Source: Desulfovibrionales bacterium (GTDB lineage: Bacteria > Desulfobacterota > Desulfovibrionia > Desulfovibrionales > Desulfovibrionaceae). Taken from it: a DNA stretch of 59,588 nucleotides. This document shows positions 1 to 9,151 of the stretch, one piece after another. Positions within the stretch are counted from its first letter, which is position 1. Every line of letters starts with the position of its first letter. Both the position numbers and the translations under genes were made by a program. The stretch spans positions 1 through 59,588 of the forward strand of contig JASGMV010000019.1 in assembly GCA_030156255.1 (NCBI GenBank). Direction: 5' to 3'. Below the pieces are notes generated by a model. It ran no database searches and was not told the origin of the DNA. It saw nothing but the letters and a program-made list of their open reading frames with translations.

Positions 1-19
1 CTCAAGTTTGCTCAGGTAG

Positions 20-46
20 CTTTTTTCCAAAAAGGTTTTCCCCCGG
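20..46. repeat. Partial copy of dispersed hairpin element
   Basis: A C-run/T-run block just downstream of ureC closely matches the right half of the long hairpin at 16633-16691 (T6, A5, GG, T4, C5, GG in the same order). The left half has diverged, so no full hairpin can be drawn inside the window. It may be a decayed terminator for the urease operon or a truncated repeat. The first 52 bases hold no gene; whether ureE/F/G follow cannot be seen. Confidence 0.5.
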
Positions 47-52
47 CTCTTT

Positions 53-1756
53 CTAAAACAGCATATACCGCTGGGCCAGGGGCAGGACCTTGGCCGGTTC
101 GCAGGTGAGGAGTTCGCCGTCGGCGCGGACCTCGTAGGTTTGCGGATCGACTTCGATTTTCGGCGTGGCGCTGTTGTGGATCATGTCCGCCTTGCGCACG
201 CCGCGCACGTTTTGGCAGGCGACGAGTCGTCGGGAAAGCCCCAGGGAGCGGCCGACGTCCGCGGCCAGGGAGGCTTTGGACACGAAGCTTACGGACGTGG
301 CGGCCGCGGCGCGGCCGAATCCGCCGAACATGTAGCGGTAGTGGACCGGCTGCGGGGTGGGGATGGAGGCGTTGGGGTCGCCCATGGGCGCGGCCGCGAT
401 GAACCCGCCCTTGATGATGATGGCCGGCTTGACGCCGAAAAACGCCGGCTTCCAGAGCACGAGGTCGGCCAGCTTGCCGACCTCCACGGACCCGATTTCG
501 TGGGCCAGGCCGTGGGAGATCGCCGGGTTGATGGTGTACTTGGCGATGTAGCGCTTGACGCGGTTGTTGTCGCTGTTTTGCGAGTCGCCGGGCAGGGGCC
601 CGCGCTGGACTTTCATTTTGTGGGCGGTCTGCCAGGTGCGGCAGACGACCTCGCCCACGCGTCCCATGGCCTGGGAGTCCGAGGCGATCATGGAGAAGGC
701 GCCCAGGTCGTGCAGAATGTCCTCGGCCGCGATGGTCTCCTTGCGGATGCGCGAGTCGGCGAAGGCCACGTCCTCCGGGATGTTGGGGTCCAGGTGGTGG
801 CAGACCATGAGCATGTCCAGGTGCTCGTCCACGGTGTTGACCGTGTAGGGCCGGGTGGGGTTGGTGGACGAGGGCAGCACGTTGGGGAAGGCGCAGGCCT
901 TGATGATGTCCGGGGCGTGTCCGCCGCCCGCGCCTTCGGTGTGGTAGGTGTGGATGCAGCGGTCCTTGAAGGCCGCCACGGTGTCCTCCACGAACCCGGA
1001 CTCGTTGAGGGTGTCGGTGTGGATGGCGACCTGCACGTCGTAGCGTTCGGCCGCGTCCAGGCAGCAGTCGATGGCCGCGGGCGTGGTGCCCCAGTCCTCG
1101 TGGAGCTTGAGCCCGCAGGCGCCGGCCTCCAACTGTTCGTCCAGGCCTTGGGGCAGGCTGGCGTTGCCCTTGCCCAGAAAGCCGAAGTTCATGGGCAGGT
1201 CGTCCGTGGCCTGGAGCATCTTGCCGATGTTCCAGGCGCCCGGCGCGCAGGTGGTGGCGTTGGTTCCGGTGGTTGGCCCGGTTCCGCCGCCCAGCATGGT
1301 GGTGACGCCGGACATGAGGGCGTCCTCCGCCTGCTGCGGGCAGATGAAATGGATGTGCGCGTCCAGCCCTCCGGCGGTGAGGATTTGTCCTTCGCCGGCC
1401 AGGATTTCCGTGCCGGGTCCGATGACGATGTCCACGCCGTCCTGGATGTCCGGGTTGCCGGCCTTGCCGATGGCCGCGATGCGCCCGTTGCGGATTCCCA
1501 CGTCGGCCTTGACCACGCCCCAGTGGTCCACGATGAGGGCGTTGGTGATGACTAGGTCCATGACCTCGGGGCCGCAATGCTGGCTTTGGCCCATGCCGTC
1601 GCGGATGACCTTGCCTCCGCCGAATTTGACCTCGTCGCCGTACACGGTGAGGTCTTTCTCGACTTCGATCCACAGTTCCGTATCGCCCAGCCGCACGCGG
1701 TCTCCGGTGGTGGGGCCGAACATGTCCGCGTAGGCCTGCTTGCTGATTTTGCCCAT
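53..1756 (-). CDS. ureC: Urease subunit alpha
   Basis: Catalytic subunit of urease, hydrolysing urea to ammonia and carbamate in the cytoplasm. The 567-residue length matches the classical bacterial alpha subunit. Nickel-site residues are visible: the HxH pair at 134 and 136 (DAHIHF), the carbamylated lysine in GLKLHEDWG, the HTDTLNESG and [12 protein letters not shown] histidines, the flap histidines in MVCHHLD, and the metal aspartate in ASDSQAMGR. It is the last visible gene of the urt-ure operon, 30 nt behind ureB. With separate ureA and ureB it gives the usual three-subunit enzyme. Nickel loading would need ureD (present) and ureE/F/G (not seen here). Confidence 0.97.
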   Translation of the reverse strand: MGKISKQAYADMFGPTTGDRVRLGDTELWIEVEKDLTVYGDEVKFGGGKVIRDGMGQSQHCGPEVMDLVITNALIVDHWGVVKADVGIRNGRIAAIGKAGNPDIQDGVDIVIGPGTEILAGEGQILTAGGLDAHIHFICPQQAEDALMSGVTTMLGGGTGPTTGTNATTCAPGAWNIGKMLQATDDLPMNFGFLGKGNASLPQGLDEQLEAGACGLKLHEDWGTTPAAIDCCLDAAERYDVQVAIHTDTLNESGFVEDTVAAFKDRCIHTYHTEGAGGGHAPDIIKACAFPNVLPSSTNPTRPYTVNTVDEHLDMLMVCHHLDPNIPEDVAFADSRIRKETIAAEDILHDLGAFSMIASDSQAMGRVGEVVCRTWQTAHKMKVQRGPLPGDSQNSDNNRVKRYIAKYTINPAISHGLAHEIGSVEVGKLADLVLWKPAFFGVKPAIIIKGGFIAAAPMGDPNASIPTPQPVHYRYMFGGFGRAAAATSVSFVSKASLAADVGRSLGLSRRLVACQNVRGVRKADMIHNSATPKIEVDPQTYEVRADGELLTCEPAKVLPLAQRYMLF

Positions 1757-1786
1757 GGTGCTCTCCTGAAATATCGGACGAACGCC

Positions 1787-2092
1787 TTACAAGGCGCCCA
1801 TGATTTCGCCGCGGAAGCCGAAGATGCGGCGTTCTCCGCCGACGCGCACCAGGGTGACGGTGCGCTTGAGGCCCGGTTCGAAACGCACGGCCGTGCCGGC
1901 CGGGATGTCCAGCCGGAATCCCTTGGCCTTGTCGCGGTCAAAGGACAGTGCGGGGTTGGTCTCGTAGAAATGGTAGTGCGACCCCACCTGGATGGGCCGG
2001 TCGCCGGTGTTGGCCACCTCCAGGATCACGGATTCGCGTCCCGCGTTGTATTCGATCTCCCCGTCGGAAATGATGGTTTCTCCGGGAATCAT
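1787..2092 (-). CDS. ureB: Urease subunit beta
   Basis: Small structural subunit of urease, 101 residues, starting [14 protein letters not shown] as in typical UreB proteins and carrying the conserved [17 protein letters not shown] segment that packs against the alpha subunit. It follows ureA by 10 nt and precedes ureC by 30 nt, so the three subunits are co-translated from one message. It is not fused to UreA, unlike the Helicobacter arrangement. Confidence 0.97.
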   Translation of the reverse strand: MIPGETIISDGEIEYNAGRESVILEVANTGDRPIQVGSHYHFYETNPALSFDRDKAKGFRLDIPAGTAVRFEPGLKRTVTLVRVGGERRIFGFRGEIMGAL

Positions 2093-2102
2093 GGCGCGCT
2101 CC

Positions 2103-2405
2103 TTAAATGATGGGATTGTGGACCGTGACCAGCTTGGTCCCGTCCGGGAAGGTCGCCTCGACCTGGACCTCGTGGACCATCTCGGGCACGCCTTCCATGA
2201 CGTCCTCGCGCGACAGGATGGTCCGGCCGTGGCTCATGAGTTCGGCCACGCTCATGCCGTCCCGGGCGCCCTCCATCACCGCGGCGCTGATCAAGGCCAC
2301 GGCTTCGGGATAGTTCAGCTTGAGCCCGCGCGCCTTGCGACGCTCCGCCACGAGCGCGGCGGTGAACAGCAACAGTTTGTCTTTTTCCCTTGGGGTCAAC
2401 TCCAT
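2103..2405 (-). CDS. ureA: Urease subunit gamma
   Basis: Smallest urease structural subunit, 100 residues, with the family start [14 protein letters not shown] and the conserved [15 protein letters not shown] and [10 protein letters not shown] segments. It forms the alpha-beta-gamma trimer unit with UreB and UreC. It sits directly behind ureD with a 15-nt gap containing a GAGGTAAG-like ribosome binding site. Nothing looks damaged. Confidence 0.97.
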   Translation of the reverse strand: MELTPREKDKLLLFTAALVAERRKARGLKLNYPEAVALISAAVMEGARDGMSVAELMSHGRTILSREDVMEGVPEMVHEVQVEATFPDGTKLVTVHNPII

Positions 2406-2420
2406 GTGCTTACCTCGCTT

Positions 2421-3302
2421 TCAGGTCGTCCATATTCTCGGGGGACAGGCCTTGCGCCCCAGAAGGACGGGCCGGATTTCGGCCCAGGCCAGGGCGAACA
2501 ACCGTCGCGCCTCCTCGGCGTCGTTTCCCCGATAGCGCGTCAGCAAGACGCCGCGCCGGTGCGTGGACGCGCATACGGCGCCGGGCGCGGGGGCCAGGGC
2601 CTTTCGAACCATCGCCAGGGCCTCTTGCAACACGTCGTCCGGGCCGGCCGCGAACAGGGTTCCTGTGACCGAGGCGCCCGCCAGCCCGAAGTTGTCCGTC
2701 ATTACGCTTGCGCCGCCGGGAAAGGTCTGCCGTTCATGGAGCAGCGGCTTTTGGTCGCGGCGGATTTCCAAGGTCTGGACCACGTAACCCTTCTCGAAGG
2801 GGCGCCCTCCCGCGGGCCGGCCCAGGCACAAAATTTCCCAGCCGATGCACCGCGCGTCCCCGGCCAAGTCCACGGCCACCGAAAGATCGGCCTTGGCCCG
2901 GTCGAAGACGATGGTCTCCATGGGCGTCCACTCCACGGCAGCGTCCTCGGCGACGATGCGAACCGCCTGGCTCTGGACCGCGCCGGAGCCGTCGGCGCCG
3001 TAGGCCTTGCCCGCCGACGGGGTTGTCAACAGGGCGCGCGCGCCGGGGCGCGCCGCCGCCCGGATGGTCAGGGCGTCGCCGCTGACCAGCCCTCCCGGAG
3101 GATGCAGCAGGTAGGCGTGGCACGTCTCTCCCTCGGGATAGAAAGGCCGCTGGACCCGGAGAGGTCCCCGAAAGTCCATGCGCGCCAGGACGGTACGGCC
3201 GTTTCTTGGAGCGAACTCCAGGTCCAGGCTGGCCGGCCAGTTGCGATCCGGGCCGTATCCCCCGGCCGCGGAGTCGGCGGAGTCTTCCTGCAACGCCGTC
3301 AA
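2421..3302 (-). CDS. ureD: Urease accessory protein UreD, TTG start
   Basis: Scaffold protein that binds apo-urease and recruits UreF/UreG for nickel insertion. Conserved UreD blocks are readable: GPLRVQRPFYPEG, CHAYLLHPPGGLVSGD and the TTPSAGKAYG stretch. No ATG lies ahead of the conserved region, so I place the start at TTG 3302. That overlaps the TGA of urtE by 4 nt and has AAGGAG about 11 nt upstream; a second TTG at 3293 is possible. The predicted product is 293 residues. The overlap with urtE joins transporter and enzyme genes into one translationally coupled operon. Confidence 0.88.
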   Translation of the reverse strand: MTALQEDSADSAAGGYGPDRNWPASLDLEFAPRNGRTVLARMDFRGPLRVQRPFYPEGETCHAYLLHPPGGLVSGDALTIRAAARPGARALLTTPSAGKAYGADGSGAVQSQAVRIVAEDAAVEWTPMETIVFDRAKADLSVAVDLAGDARCIGWEILCLGRPAGGRPFEKGYVVQTLEIRRDQKPLLHERQTFPGGASVMTDNFGLAGASVTGTLFAAGPDDVLQEALAMVRKALAPAPGAVCASTHRRGVLLTRYRGNDAEEARRLFALAWAEIRPVLLGRKACPPRIWTT

Positions 3303-3994
3303 ACCGTGAGGTACTCCTTGATCAAATCGTCGGTCAATGCGCTCATGTCGTCCTCGGCCACCACACGGCCGCGGTCCATGATCGTGAACCGCTTGCCCAG
3401 CTTGCGGGCGAAGGGAAGCTTCTGCTCCACCAGCAGGACGGTCATGTCCATCTCCGTATTCAGTCGGTTGATGATCTCCGCGATGTCCTGGACCACGTTG
3501 GGCTGGATGCCTTCGGTGGGTTCGTCCAGAATCAACAGCTCCGGGCCGACCACCAGCGCCCGGCCGATGGCCAGCTGTTGCTGCTGCCCGCCGGAGAGGT
3601 CGCCGCCGCGCCGGCCCAGCATATCTTTGAGCACCGGGAAAAGCTCGAAAATAAACTCGGGGATTTGCTTTTTCTTGTCCCGCCGGGCGGGCAGGCCGAT
3701 GAGCAGGTTTTCCTCCACGGTCAGCAGGGGGAAGATCTGGCGGCCCTGGGGCACGTAGCCGACGCCCATGGGCGCGCGCCGTTCCGGCGGCGCCTTTTGG
3801 ATTTCCTCGCCGTTGTAGGTGATGGTCCCGGACTTGATGGGCAAAAGGCCCATGATGCACTTGAGCAGGGTCGTCTTGCCCGTGCCGTTGCGGCCCATGA
3901 GGCAGGCGCACTGCCCCTTGGGTACGTCCAGGCTCACGTCCCACAGGGTATGGCTCTCGCCGTAAAACTGGTTGACGTTTTCCGTTTTCAGCAT
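3299..3994 (-). CDS. urtE: Urea ABC transporter ATP-binding protein UrtE
   Basis: One of two ATPases driving the high-affinity urea importer. The 231-residue protein shows Walker A GRNGTGKTT, the ABC signature LSGGQQQQLAIGRAL and Walker B LLILDEPTEGIQPN. The IQPN wording is typical of UrtE compared with LivF. The start ATG at 3994 overlaps the end of urtD by 7 nt and the stop overlaps the ureD start, so translation is coupled on both sides. It is expected to be soluble on the inner face of the membrane, bound to the UrtB/UrtC permease. Confidence 0.95.
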   Translation of the reverse strand: MLKTENVNQFYGESHTLWDVSLDVPKGQCACLMGRNGTGKTTLLKCIMGLLPIKSGTITYNGEEIQKAPPERRAPMGVGYVPQGRQIFPLLTVEENLLIGLPARRDKKKQIPEFIFELFPVLKDMLGRRGGDLSGGQQQQLAIGRALVVGPELLILDEPTEGIQPNVVQDIAEIINRLNTEMDMTVLLVEQKLPFARKLGKRFTIMDRGRVVAEDDMSALTDDLIKEYLTV

Positions 3995-4818
3995 GCCGCC
4001 TCTCCAAGATAGACTTCCACGACCCGCGGATCGTGCTGGATTTGGTCCATGGTTCCCTCGGCCAGCACGCTCCCCTGGTGGAGCACCGTGACCTTGCGGG
4101 CGATGGAGCGCACGAAGTCCATGTCGTGCTCCACGACCACCACCGAATGCTTGCCGGCCAGGGACGTCACCAGCTCTCCTGTGCGGTTCATTTCCTGATG
4201 GGTCATGCCGGCCACGGGTTCGTCGATGAGCAGGAGCTTGGGTCGCTGCATCAGCAGCATGCCGATCTCCAGCCATTGTTTCTGGCCGTGGGACAGGGAG
4301 CCGGCGTCCCGCCAGCACTCCTCCTCCAACCCGATGATCTCCAGCACCTCGCTGATCCGGTCGCGGTCCTCGCCCTTGAGCTTGGCCTTGAGCGTGGGCA
4401 GCACTTTTTTCGATCCGGCCATGGCCAGCTCCAGATTGTGGAACACGGACTGCGTCTCGAACACGGACGGCTTCTGGAACTTGCGGCCGATGCCGGCCTG
4501 GGCGATCTCGGGTTCGCTCATCTTGAGCAAATCGAGCCGCTGGCCGTAGAACACGCTGCCTTTGTCCGGGCGGGTCTTGCCGGTGATGATGTCCATCATG
4601 GTGGACTTGCCCGCGCCGTTGGGGCCGATGACGCAGCGAAGTTCGCCGTCGTCCACGTAGAAGTTGAGCTTGTCGATGGCCTTGAAGCCGTCGAAGCTGA
4701 CGGTGACGTCCTCCATGTACAGAAGGGCGCCGCTGCGGGTCACCAGATCCGGATTGGGCACGGGACTGAGCCACTGGAGCCAGTCCTTGGGGCCGTAGGT
4801 GCGGCGTGGAAGAGCCAT
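3988..4818 (-). CDS. urtD: Urea ABC transporter ATP-binding protein UrtD
   Basis: Second ATPase of the urea importer, 276 residues. It has Walker A GPNGAGKST, signature LSHGQKQWLEIGMLL, Walker B LLLIDEPVAGMT and the switch histidine in VVVEHDMDFV. The roughly 30-residue N-terminal lead before LYMEDVTVSFDGFKAI is usual for UrtD. The start codon overlaps the urtC stop by 1 nt and the end overlaps urtE by 7 nt. Confidence 0.95.
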   Translation of the reverse strand: MALPRRTYGPKDWLQWLSPVPNPDLVTRSGALLYMEDVTVSFDGFKAIDKLNFYVDDGELRCVIGPNGAGKSTMMDIITGKTRPDKGSVFYGQRLDLLKMSEPEIAQAGIGRKFQKPSVFETQSVFHNLELAMAGSKKVLPTLKAKLKGEDRDRISEVLEIIGLEEECWRDAGSLSHGQKQWLEIGMLLMQRPKLLLIDEPVAGMTHQEMNRTGELVTSLAGKHSVVVVEHDMDFVRSIARKVTVLHQGSVLAEGTMDQIQHDPRVVEVYLGEAAC

Positions 4819-5906
4819 CAGGACGTCGCCTCCTTGCCGCGCTTGAACAGACCGATGACCCCGCGCGGCAGGAACATGGTCACGAGAACGAACAGCGCGC
4901 CCAGGGCGAACAGCCAGACCTCGGGCAGCACGGCCGTGAAATAGGTTTTACCGTAGTTGACCAGCAGGGCGCCCACCACGGCGCCCACCAGCGTTCCGCG
5001 TCCGCCGATGGCCACCCAGATGACCAGCTCGATGGAGTTCAGAGGGGAGAATTCTCCGGGGTTGATGATGCCCACCTGGGGCACGTAGAGCGCGCCGGCG
5101 ATCCCGGCCAGGACGGCCGAAACGGTGAACACGAAGACCTTGACCCGCTCCACCTTGTAGCCGAGGAACCGGGTGCGGTCCTCGGCGTCGCGTATGGCCG
5201 TGCAGACCCGGCCGAGTTTGGAGGTCACGATGCACCGGCACAGGAGGAATCCCCCGGCCAGGGCCAGGGCCGAGGCCGAGAACAGGATCACGCGCATACC
5301 GTCGCTTTGCAGGCTGAAGCCGAGCAAGTCCTTGAAGTCGGTCAGGCCGTTGTTGCCGCCGAAGCCCATTTCGTTGCGGAAAAAGGCCAGCATCAGGGCG
5401 TAGGTCAAGGCCTGGGTCACGATGGACAGGTACACGCCCTTGACCCGGGAGCTGAAGGCGAACCAGCCGAAGATAAAGGCCAGGAGGGCCGGGATCAGCA
5501 ACACCATGAGCATGGCGAAGGGGAAAGAGTCCATCCCGTGCCAGAACCAGGGCAGCTCCTTCCAGTTCAGAAAGACCATGAAGTCCGGCAGCACCGGGTT
5601 GCCGTAGACGCCGCGGGCGCCGATCTGGCGCATGAGGTACATGCCCATGGCGTAGCCGCCCAGGCCGAAAAAGGCCGCGTGCCCCAGGCTGAGGATGCCG
5701 AGGTAGCCCCAAATGAGGTCCACGGACACGGCCAGCAGGGCGTAGGTCAGATACTTGCCCAGCAAGGTCACGGTGTAGATGGACAGGTGCAGCGCGCTTC
5801 CCTCCGGGAACATCAGGTTGGACGCGGCCACGGCCGCGGAGCAGACGCACAGCACCCCGAGAAACAGGACCGTCGGTCGGTTGAAGACGGGTTCGCGTTC
5901 TTGCAT
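4818..5906 (-). CDS. urtC: Urea ABC transporter permease UrtC
   Basis: Inner-membrane permease subunit of the LivM type, 362 residues, with about ten hydrophobic segments. The conserved cores GYLGILSLGHAAFFGLGGYAMGMYL and IWVAIGGRGTLVGAVVGALLVN are intact (read as shorter blocks within those segments). It should pair with UrtB to form the channel. The ATG at 5906 lies one base after the urtB stop, with a GGAGGA ribosome binding site inside the end of urtB. Unlike urtB, the frame is unbroken. Confidence 0.95.
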   Translation of the reverse strand: MQEREPVFNRPTVLFLGVLCVCSAAVAASNLMFPEGSALHLSIYTVTLLGKYLTYALLAVSVDLIWGYLGILSLGHAAFFGLGGYAMGMYLMRQIGARGVYGNPVLPDFMVFLNWKELPWFWHGMDSFPFAMLMVLLIPALLAFIFGWFAFSSRVKGVYLSIVTQALTYALMLAFFRNEMGFGGNNGLTDFKDLLGFSLQSDGMRVILFSASALALAGGFLLCRCIVTSKLGRVCTAIRDAEDRTRFLGYKVERVKVFVFTVSAVLAGIAGALYVPQVGIINPGEFSPLNSIELVIWVAIGGRGTLVGAVVGALLVNYGKTYFTAVLPEVWLFALGALFVLVTMFLPRGVIGLFKRGKEATS

Positions 5907-5907
5907 G

Positions 5908-7460
5908 TTAATCCTCCACCGCCCGGCCCTTTTGCGGGAAGAGTCCCGTGGGGCGCTTCTGGATGAACAGAATGATGAAAACCAAAATCAGGATTTTCGC
6001 CAGCACGGCGCCGCTGACCGGTTCGAGCAGCTTGTTGATGACGCCCAGGGAAAGCCCGGCCACCAGGGTGCCCCAGAGGTTGCCGACCCCGCCGAAGACC
6101 ACCACCATGAACGAGTCGATGATGTAGGACTGGCCCAGGTTGGGACCCACGTTGGTGAGCTGGCTCAGGGCCACCCCGGCGATGCCGGCGATGCCCGAAC
6201 CGAGTCCGAAGGTCAGGGCGTCCACCATGGACGCCTTGGTCCCCATGGCCCGCGCCATCTCGCGATTTTGCGATACGGCCCGGACCTCGAGCCCTAGTCT
6301 TGTTTTTTTGAGCAACAGGAACAACGCGGCGAAGACGATCAGGCAGAACAGAATGATGTACAGCCGGTTCAGGGTCAGGGAGAAGATGGGGTTGATCTCA
6401 AGCGAACCGCTCATCCACTCCGGCGTGGACACCGAACGGTTCAGGGGAGAGAAAATGGAGCGCACCGCCTGCTGCAGGATCAGGCTCACGCCGAAGGTCG
6501 CCAGCAGCGTCTCCAGGGGCCGGCGACGAAGAGCGAAGCGCCGATGTGTTGCGGCATGAGCTGCTGGATGACGTAGGTGGTGTAGGCGCCGAGCATGATC
6601 AACTCGCCGTGGGCCATGTTGATGACGCCCATGACCCCGAAGGTGATGGCCAGCCCGATGGCGGCCAGGACCAGCACCGCGCCGAGGCCTGCGCCGAAAA
6701 ATATGGTCTCGAACACTCCGTAGATTTTGGCCTTGGCCTTGATGCCCTGGATCGCCACGTTGATGGCCTTCTTCAGTTGCGGGTCCTGGGCGCGCTCCTT
6801 CAGGTCGGTCAGGACCTGGAGCACTTCGGGGTTCATGTTGCCCTTCAGCAGCCTCACCGCCTTGAGCGCTTCGTCGCCCGAGGCCGTCTCCAGCGTGCTG
6901 ACCGCCAGGGCGACCTGGAGATGCTCCCGCACTTCGGAGTCCGTCTCCTTGGCCAGTCGGTCCTGCAGCACGGACGGATCGATTTGCCCCAGTTTGCTCA
7001 CCATGCCTGCGGCGGCCTTGCGGCGAATTTCCGCGTGCGGGCTGGAGAGCTCGCGCATGTCCAGAACGCCCCGGATTTTTTGCCGGATGGAGTTGTTGGT
7101 GCTGAGCTTGGCCACGGCGCGCTTGTTGACGTCGCCCAGGAGCTTCATGGATTCGGGGTCGAAAATGTTGTAGCGCTTGCCCTCCAGCTTGGCGATGACG
7201 ACTTTCTTCGTTTTTTTGACGTAGTAGAGATCGCCGTCCAAGAGGGCCCTCAGGAGGGCCGTGCTGAGATCCGAATCGTCCTGGGCCAGGGCGTCCACGG
7301 CCTGATCGCGGTCCGAAAGGCTCCGGCTGGTCAGGCGCTGCATGTCGGCGTCCGTGAGGGCCTGGGCCTGGGCGCTCGCCGCGAGCACGAAGAGCAGGGC
7401 CGTCAGCGCGCAGGCCGCAAGTCTGGCCGACGCCGATGGCGGGTTGCATGCAAAACTCAT
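5908..7460 (-). pseudogene. urtB: urtB urea permease gene, broken by internal deletion/frameshift
   Basis: LivH-type permease of the urea importer, disrupted. The first part (ATG 7460 to stop at 6486) encodes a signal peptide, the long periplasmic N-terminal region typical of UrtB, and the first membrane segments up to INMAHGELIMLGAYTT. The second part, in another frame from about 6525 to 5908, resumes at RPLETLLATFGVSLILQQ and runs to the normal C-terminus. From memory of UrtB homologues, 25-30 residues between these blocks are missing, so this looks like a deletion of some 80-90 nt that also shifts the frame. Without a full UrtB the importer should fail. An assembly error is the alternative. 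Confidence 0.85.
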
Positions 7461-7496
7461 GAGGGGCCTCGTTTTGTTCTCGCCGAGCCGAAAAGA

Positions 7497-7527
7497 AAAC
7501 GGGCCGCCGCCAAGCGACGGCCCGTTT
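7497..7527 (-). terminator. Intra-operon hairpin terminator/attenuator between urtA and urtB
   Basis: The arms 7497-7506 and 7518-7527 are a perfect 10-bp inverted repeat. They continue inside through one mismatch into CGC/GCG around a 3-nt loop. On the minus strand the stem is followed by TTTTC TTTTC, a terminator-like tail. It sits 13 nt after the urtA stop and before urtB, which would let the binding protein be made in excess over permease, ATPases and urease. Confidence 0.75.
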
Positions 7528-7539
7528 CCATTCATACGG

Positions 7540-8829
7540 TTATTTGTAGTTCTGGCCGGAGCACTTGTGGGTCTTGACGTTGTAGTTGCCGCAAGACAGC
7601 GGAGCGCGCCAGTCGGAGATGATGTCCTTGGAGCCGGGCAGGTAGTTGGACCATGCGTCGCCCACCACGGTGCCGGGCGTCTGCCAGACCACCTGGAATT
7701 GGCCGTCTTCCTGGATCTCGCCGATGAGCACGGGCTTGGTCAGGTGGTGGTTGGGCATCATGGTGGCGATGCCGCCGGTCAGGTTGGGCACGGCCACGCC
7801 GATGAGGGCGTCCGCCACTTTGGCGGGATCGGTGGAGCCGGCCTTTTCAACGGCCTTCACCCACATGTTGAAGCCGATGTAGTGGGCTTCCATGGGGTCG
7901 TTGGTCACGCGGTCCGCGTTTTTGATGTAGTCGTGCCATTTCTGGATGAACTCGTCGTTGACGGGCGTGTCCACGCTTTCGAAGTAGTTCCAGGCGGCCA
8001 GGTGTCCCACCAGGGGTTTGGTGTCGATGCCGGACAGCTCTTCTTCACCCACGGAGAAGGCCACGACGGGGATGTCCTCGGCGGAGATGCCCTGGTTGGC
8101 CAGCTCCTTGTAGAAGGGCACGTTGGCGTCGCCGTTGATGGTGGAAACCACGGCGGTTTTCTTGCCCGCGGAGCCGAACTTCTTGATGTTGGCCACGATG
8201 CTCTGCCAGTCGGAGTAGCCGAACGGCGTGTAGTTGATCATGATGTCGGCGTCTTTCACGCCTTTGGCCTTCAGGTAGGCTTCAAGAATCTTGTTGGTGG
8301 TGCGGGGGTAGACGTAGTCCGTGCCTTCCAGGACCCAGCGCTTCACCTTGAGATCGTTCATCAGGTAGTCCACGGCCGGGATGGCTTGCTGGTTCGGCGC
8401 GGCGCCGGTGTAGAAGACGTTCTTGGAGGATTCCTCGCCTTCGTACTGGACAGGGTAGAACAGGATGCTGTTCAGCTCTTCAAAGACGGGCAGCACGGAC
8501 TTGCGGGACACGGAGGTCCAGCAGCCGAACACCACGACGCATTTGTCCTTTTCGATCAGCTCGCGGGCTTTCTCGGCGAACAGGGGCCAGTTGGAGGCCG
8601 GGTCCACCACGACAGGCTCGAGTTTTTTGCCCAGCAGGCCGCCTTGTTTGTTCTGCTGATCGATAAGCATCAACATGGTGTCCTTCAGGGTGGTTTCGCT
8701 GATGGCCATGGTGCCGGACAGCGAGTGAAGGATGCCCACCTTGATGGTGTCCTCGGCGTGGGCGAAACCAGCGGACACGAGCAGCATCAAAGCCACCAGG
8801 GGCGCAACCAGGATTTTGCGAGTCGCCAT
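7540..8829 (-). CDS. urtA: Urea ABC transporter substrate-binding protein UrtA
   Basis: Periplasmic urea-binding protein, 429 residues. I chose ATG 8829 because it has AAGGAG 7 nt upstream and begins a clear signal peptide (MATRKILVAPLVALMLLVS, cleavage after HAE). The mature protein opens with DTIKVGILHSLSGTMAISE, and has FGCWTSVSRKSVLPVFEE, FYPVQYEGEE and NYFESVDTP blocks that separate UrtA from general LivK proteins. First gene of the operon, downstream of the sigma-54 promoter at 9078-9094 with a leader of about 235 nt. The longer frame reading upstream is basic and unlike a protein start. Confidence 0.95.
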   Translation of the reverse strand: MATRKILVAPLVALMLLVSAGFAHAEDTIKVGILHSLSGTMAISETTLKDTMLMLIDQQNKQGGLLGKKLEPVVVDPASNWPLFAEKARELIEKDKCVVVFGCWTSVSRKSVLPVFEELNSILFYPVQYEGEESSKNVFYTGAAPNQQAIPAVDYLMNDLKVKRWVLEGTDYVYPRTTNKILEAYLKAKGVKDADIMINYTPFGYSDWQSIVANIKKFGSAGKKTAVVSTINGDANVPFYKELANQGISAEDIPVVAFSVGEEELSGIDTKPLVGHLAAWNYFESVDTPVNDEFIQKWHDYIKNADRVTNDPMEAHYIGFNMWVKAVEKAGSTDPAKVADALIGVAVPNLTGGIATMMPNHHLTKPVLIGEIQEDGQFQVVWQTPGTVVGDAWSNYLPGSKDIISDWRAPLSCGNYNVKTHKCSGQNYK

Positions 8830-9077
8830 GCACACACTCCTTCTGATTGTGGGGTCGCCGACAGCGGCGAACCCTGTTAAATTGTGGAAAAAATTAAAGA
8901 GGCAACGCCTCCATCTCCCTCTGGTTCGGCCTGATCCGGCTCTGGGCGCAGGCTGGCGGCGCCTCGGCGCGGATGGTCGAGTCGTCATGTCGCCCACGTT
9001 GTGTTGCGCGCCGGAGCAAGGTTTTGTCGCCTGCCCAAATTTGTCGAGTCGGCCTTAGCCGCTTCGCCGACCCAAAA

Positions 9078-9094
9078 AGCAACCCGTGTGCCAA
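9078..9094 (-). promoter_or_regulatory. Sigma-54 promoter for the urt-ure operon
   Basis: On the minus strand the sequence reads TTGGCAC, 5 nt, TTGCT, matching the sigma-54 consensus TGGCAC-N5-TTGC(A/T) with correct -24/-12 spacing. Transcription would start near 9066. Sigma-54 with an NtrC-type activator commonly controls urea uptake and urease under nitrogen limitation, so this fits the operon it faces. Confidence 0.85.
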
Positions 9095-9151
9095 CTTTAT
9101 AATATATTGAAATTGCAGTGGTAATAAAACAAGAGGGCAGGTCTGAGGAAT

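Noticed and set aside
12-1673. Long frames over ureC on both strands, including a 471-residue plus-strand one
   Set aside because: Shadows of ureC caused by high GC at third positions; composition is Arg/Gly/His-rich and no ribosome binding site or motif is present.
8894-9094. Possible 66-residue leader gene ahead of urtA
   Set aside because: Its start lies inside the sigma-54 promoter, upstream of the expected transcript start.
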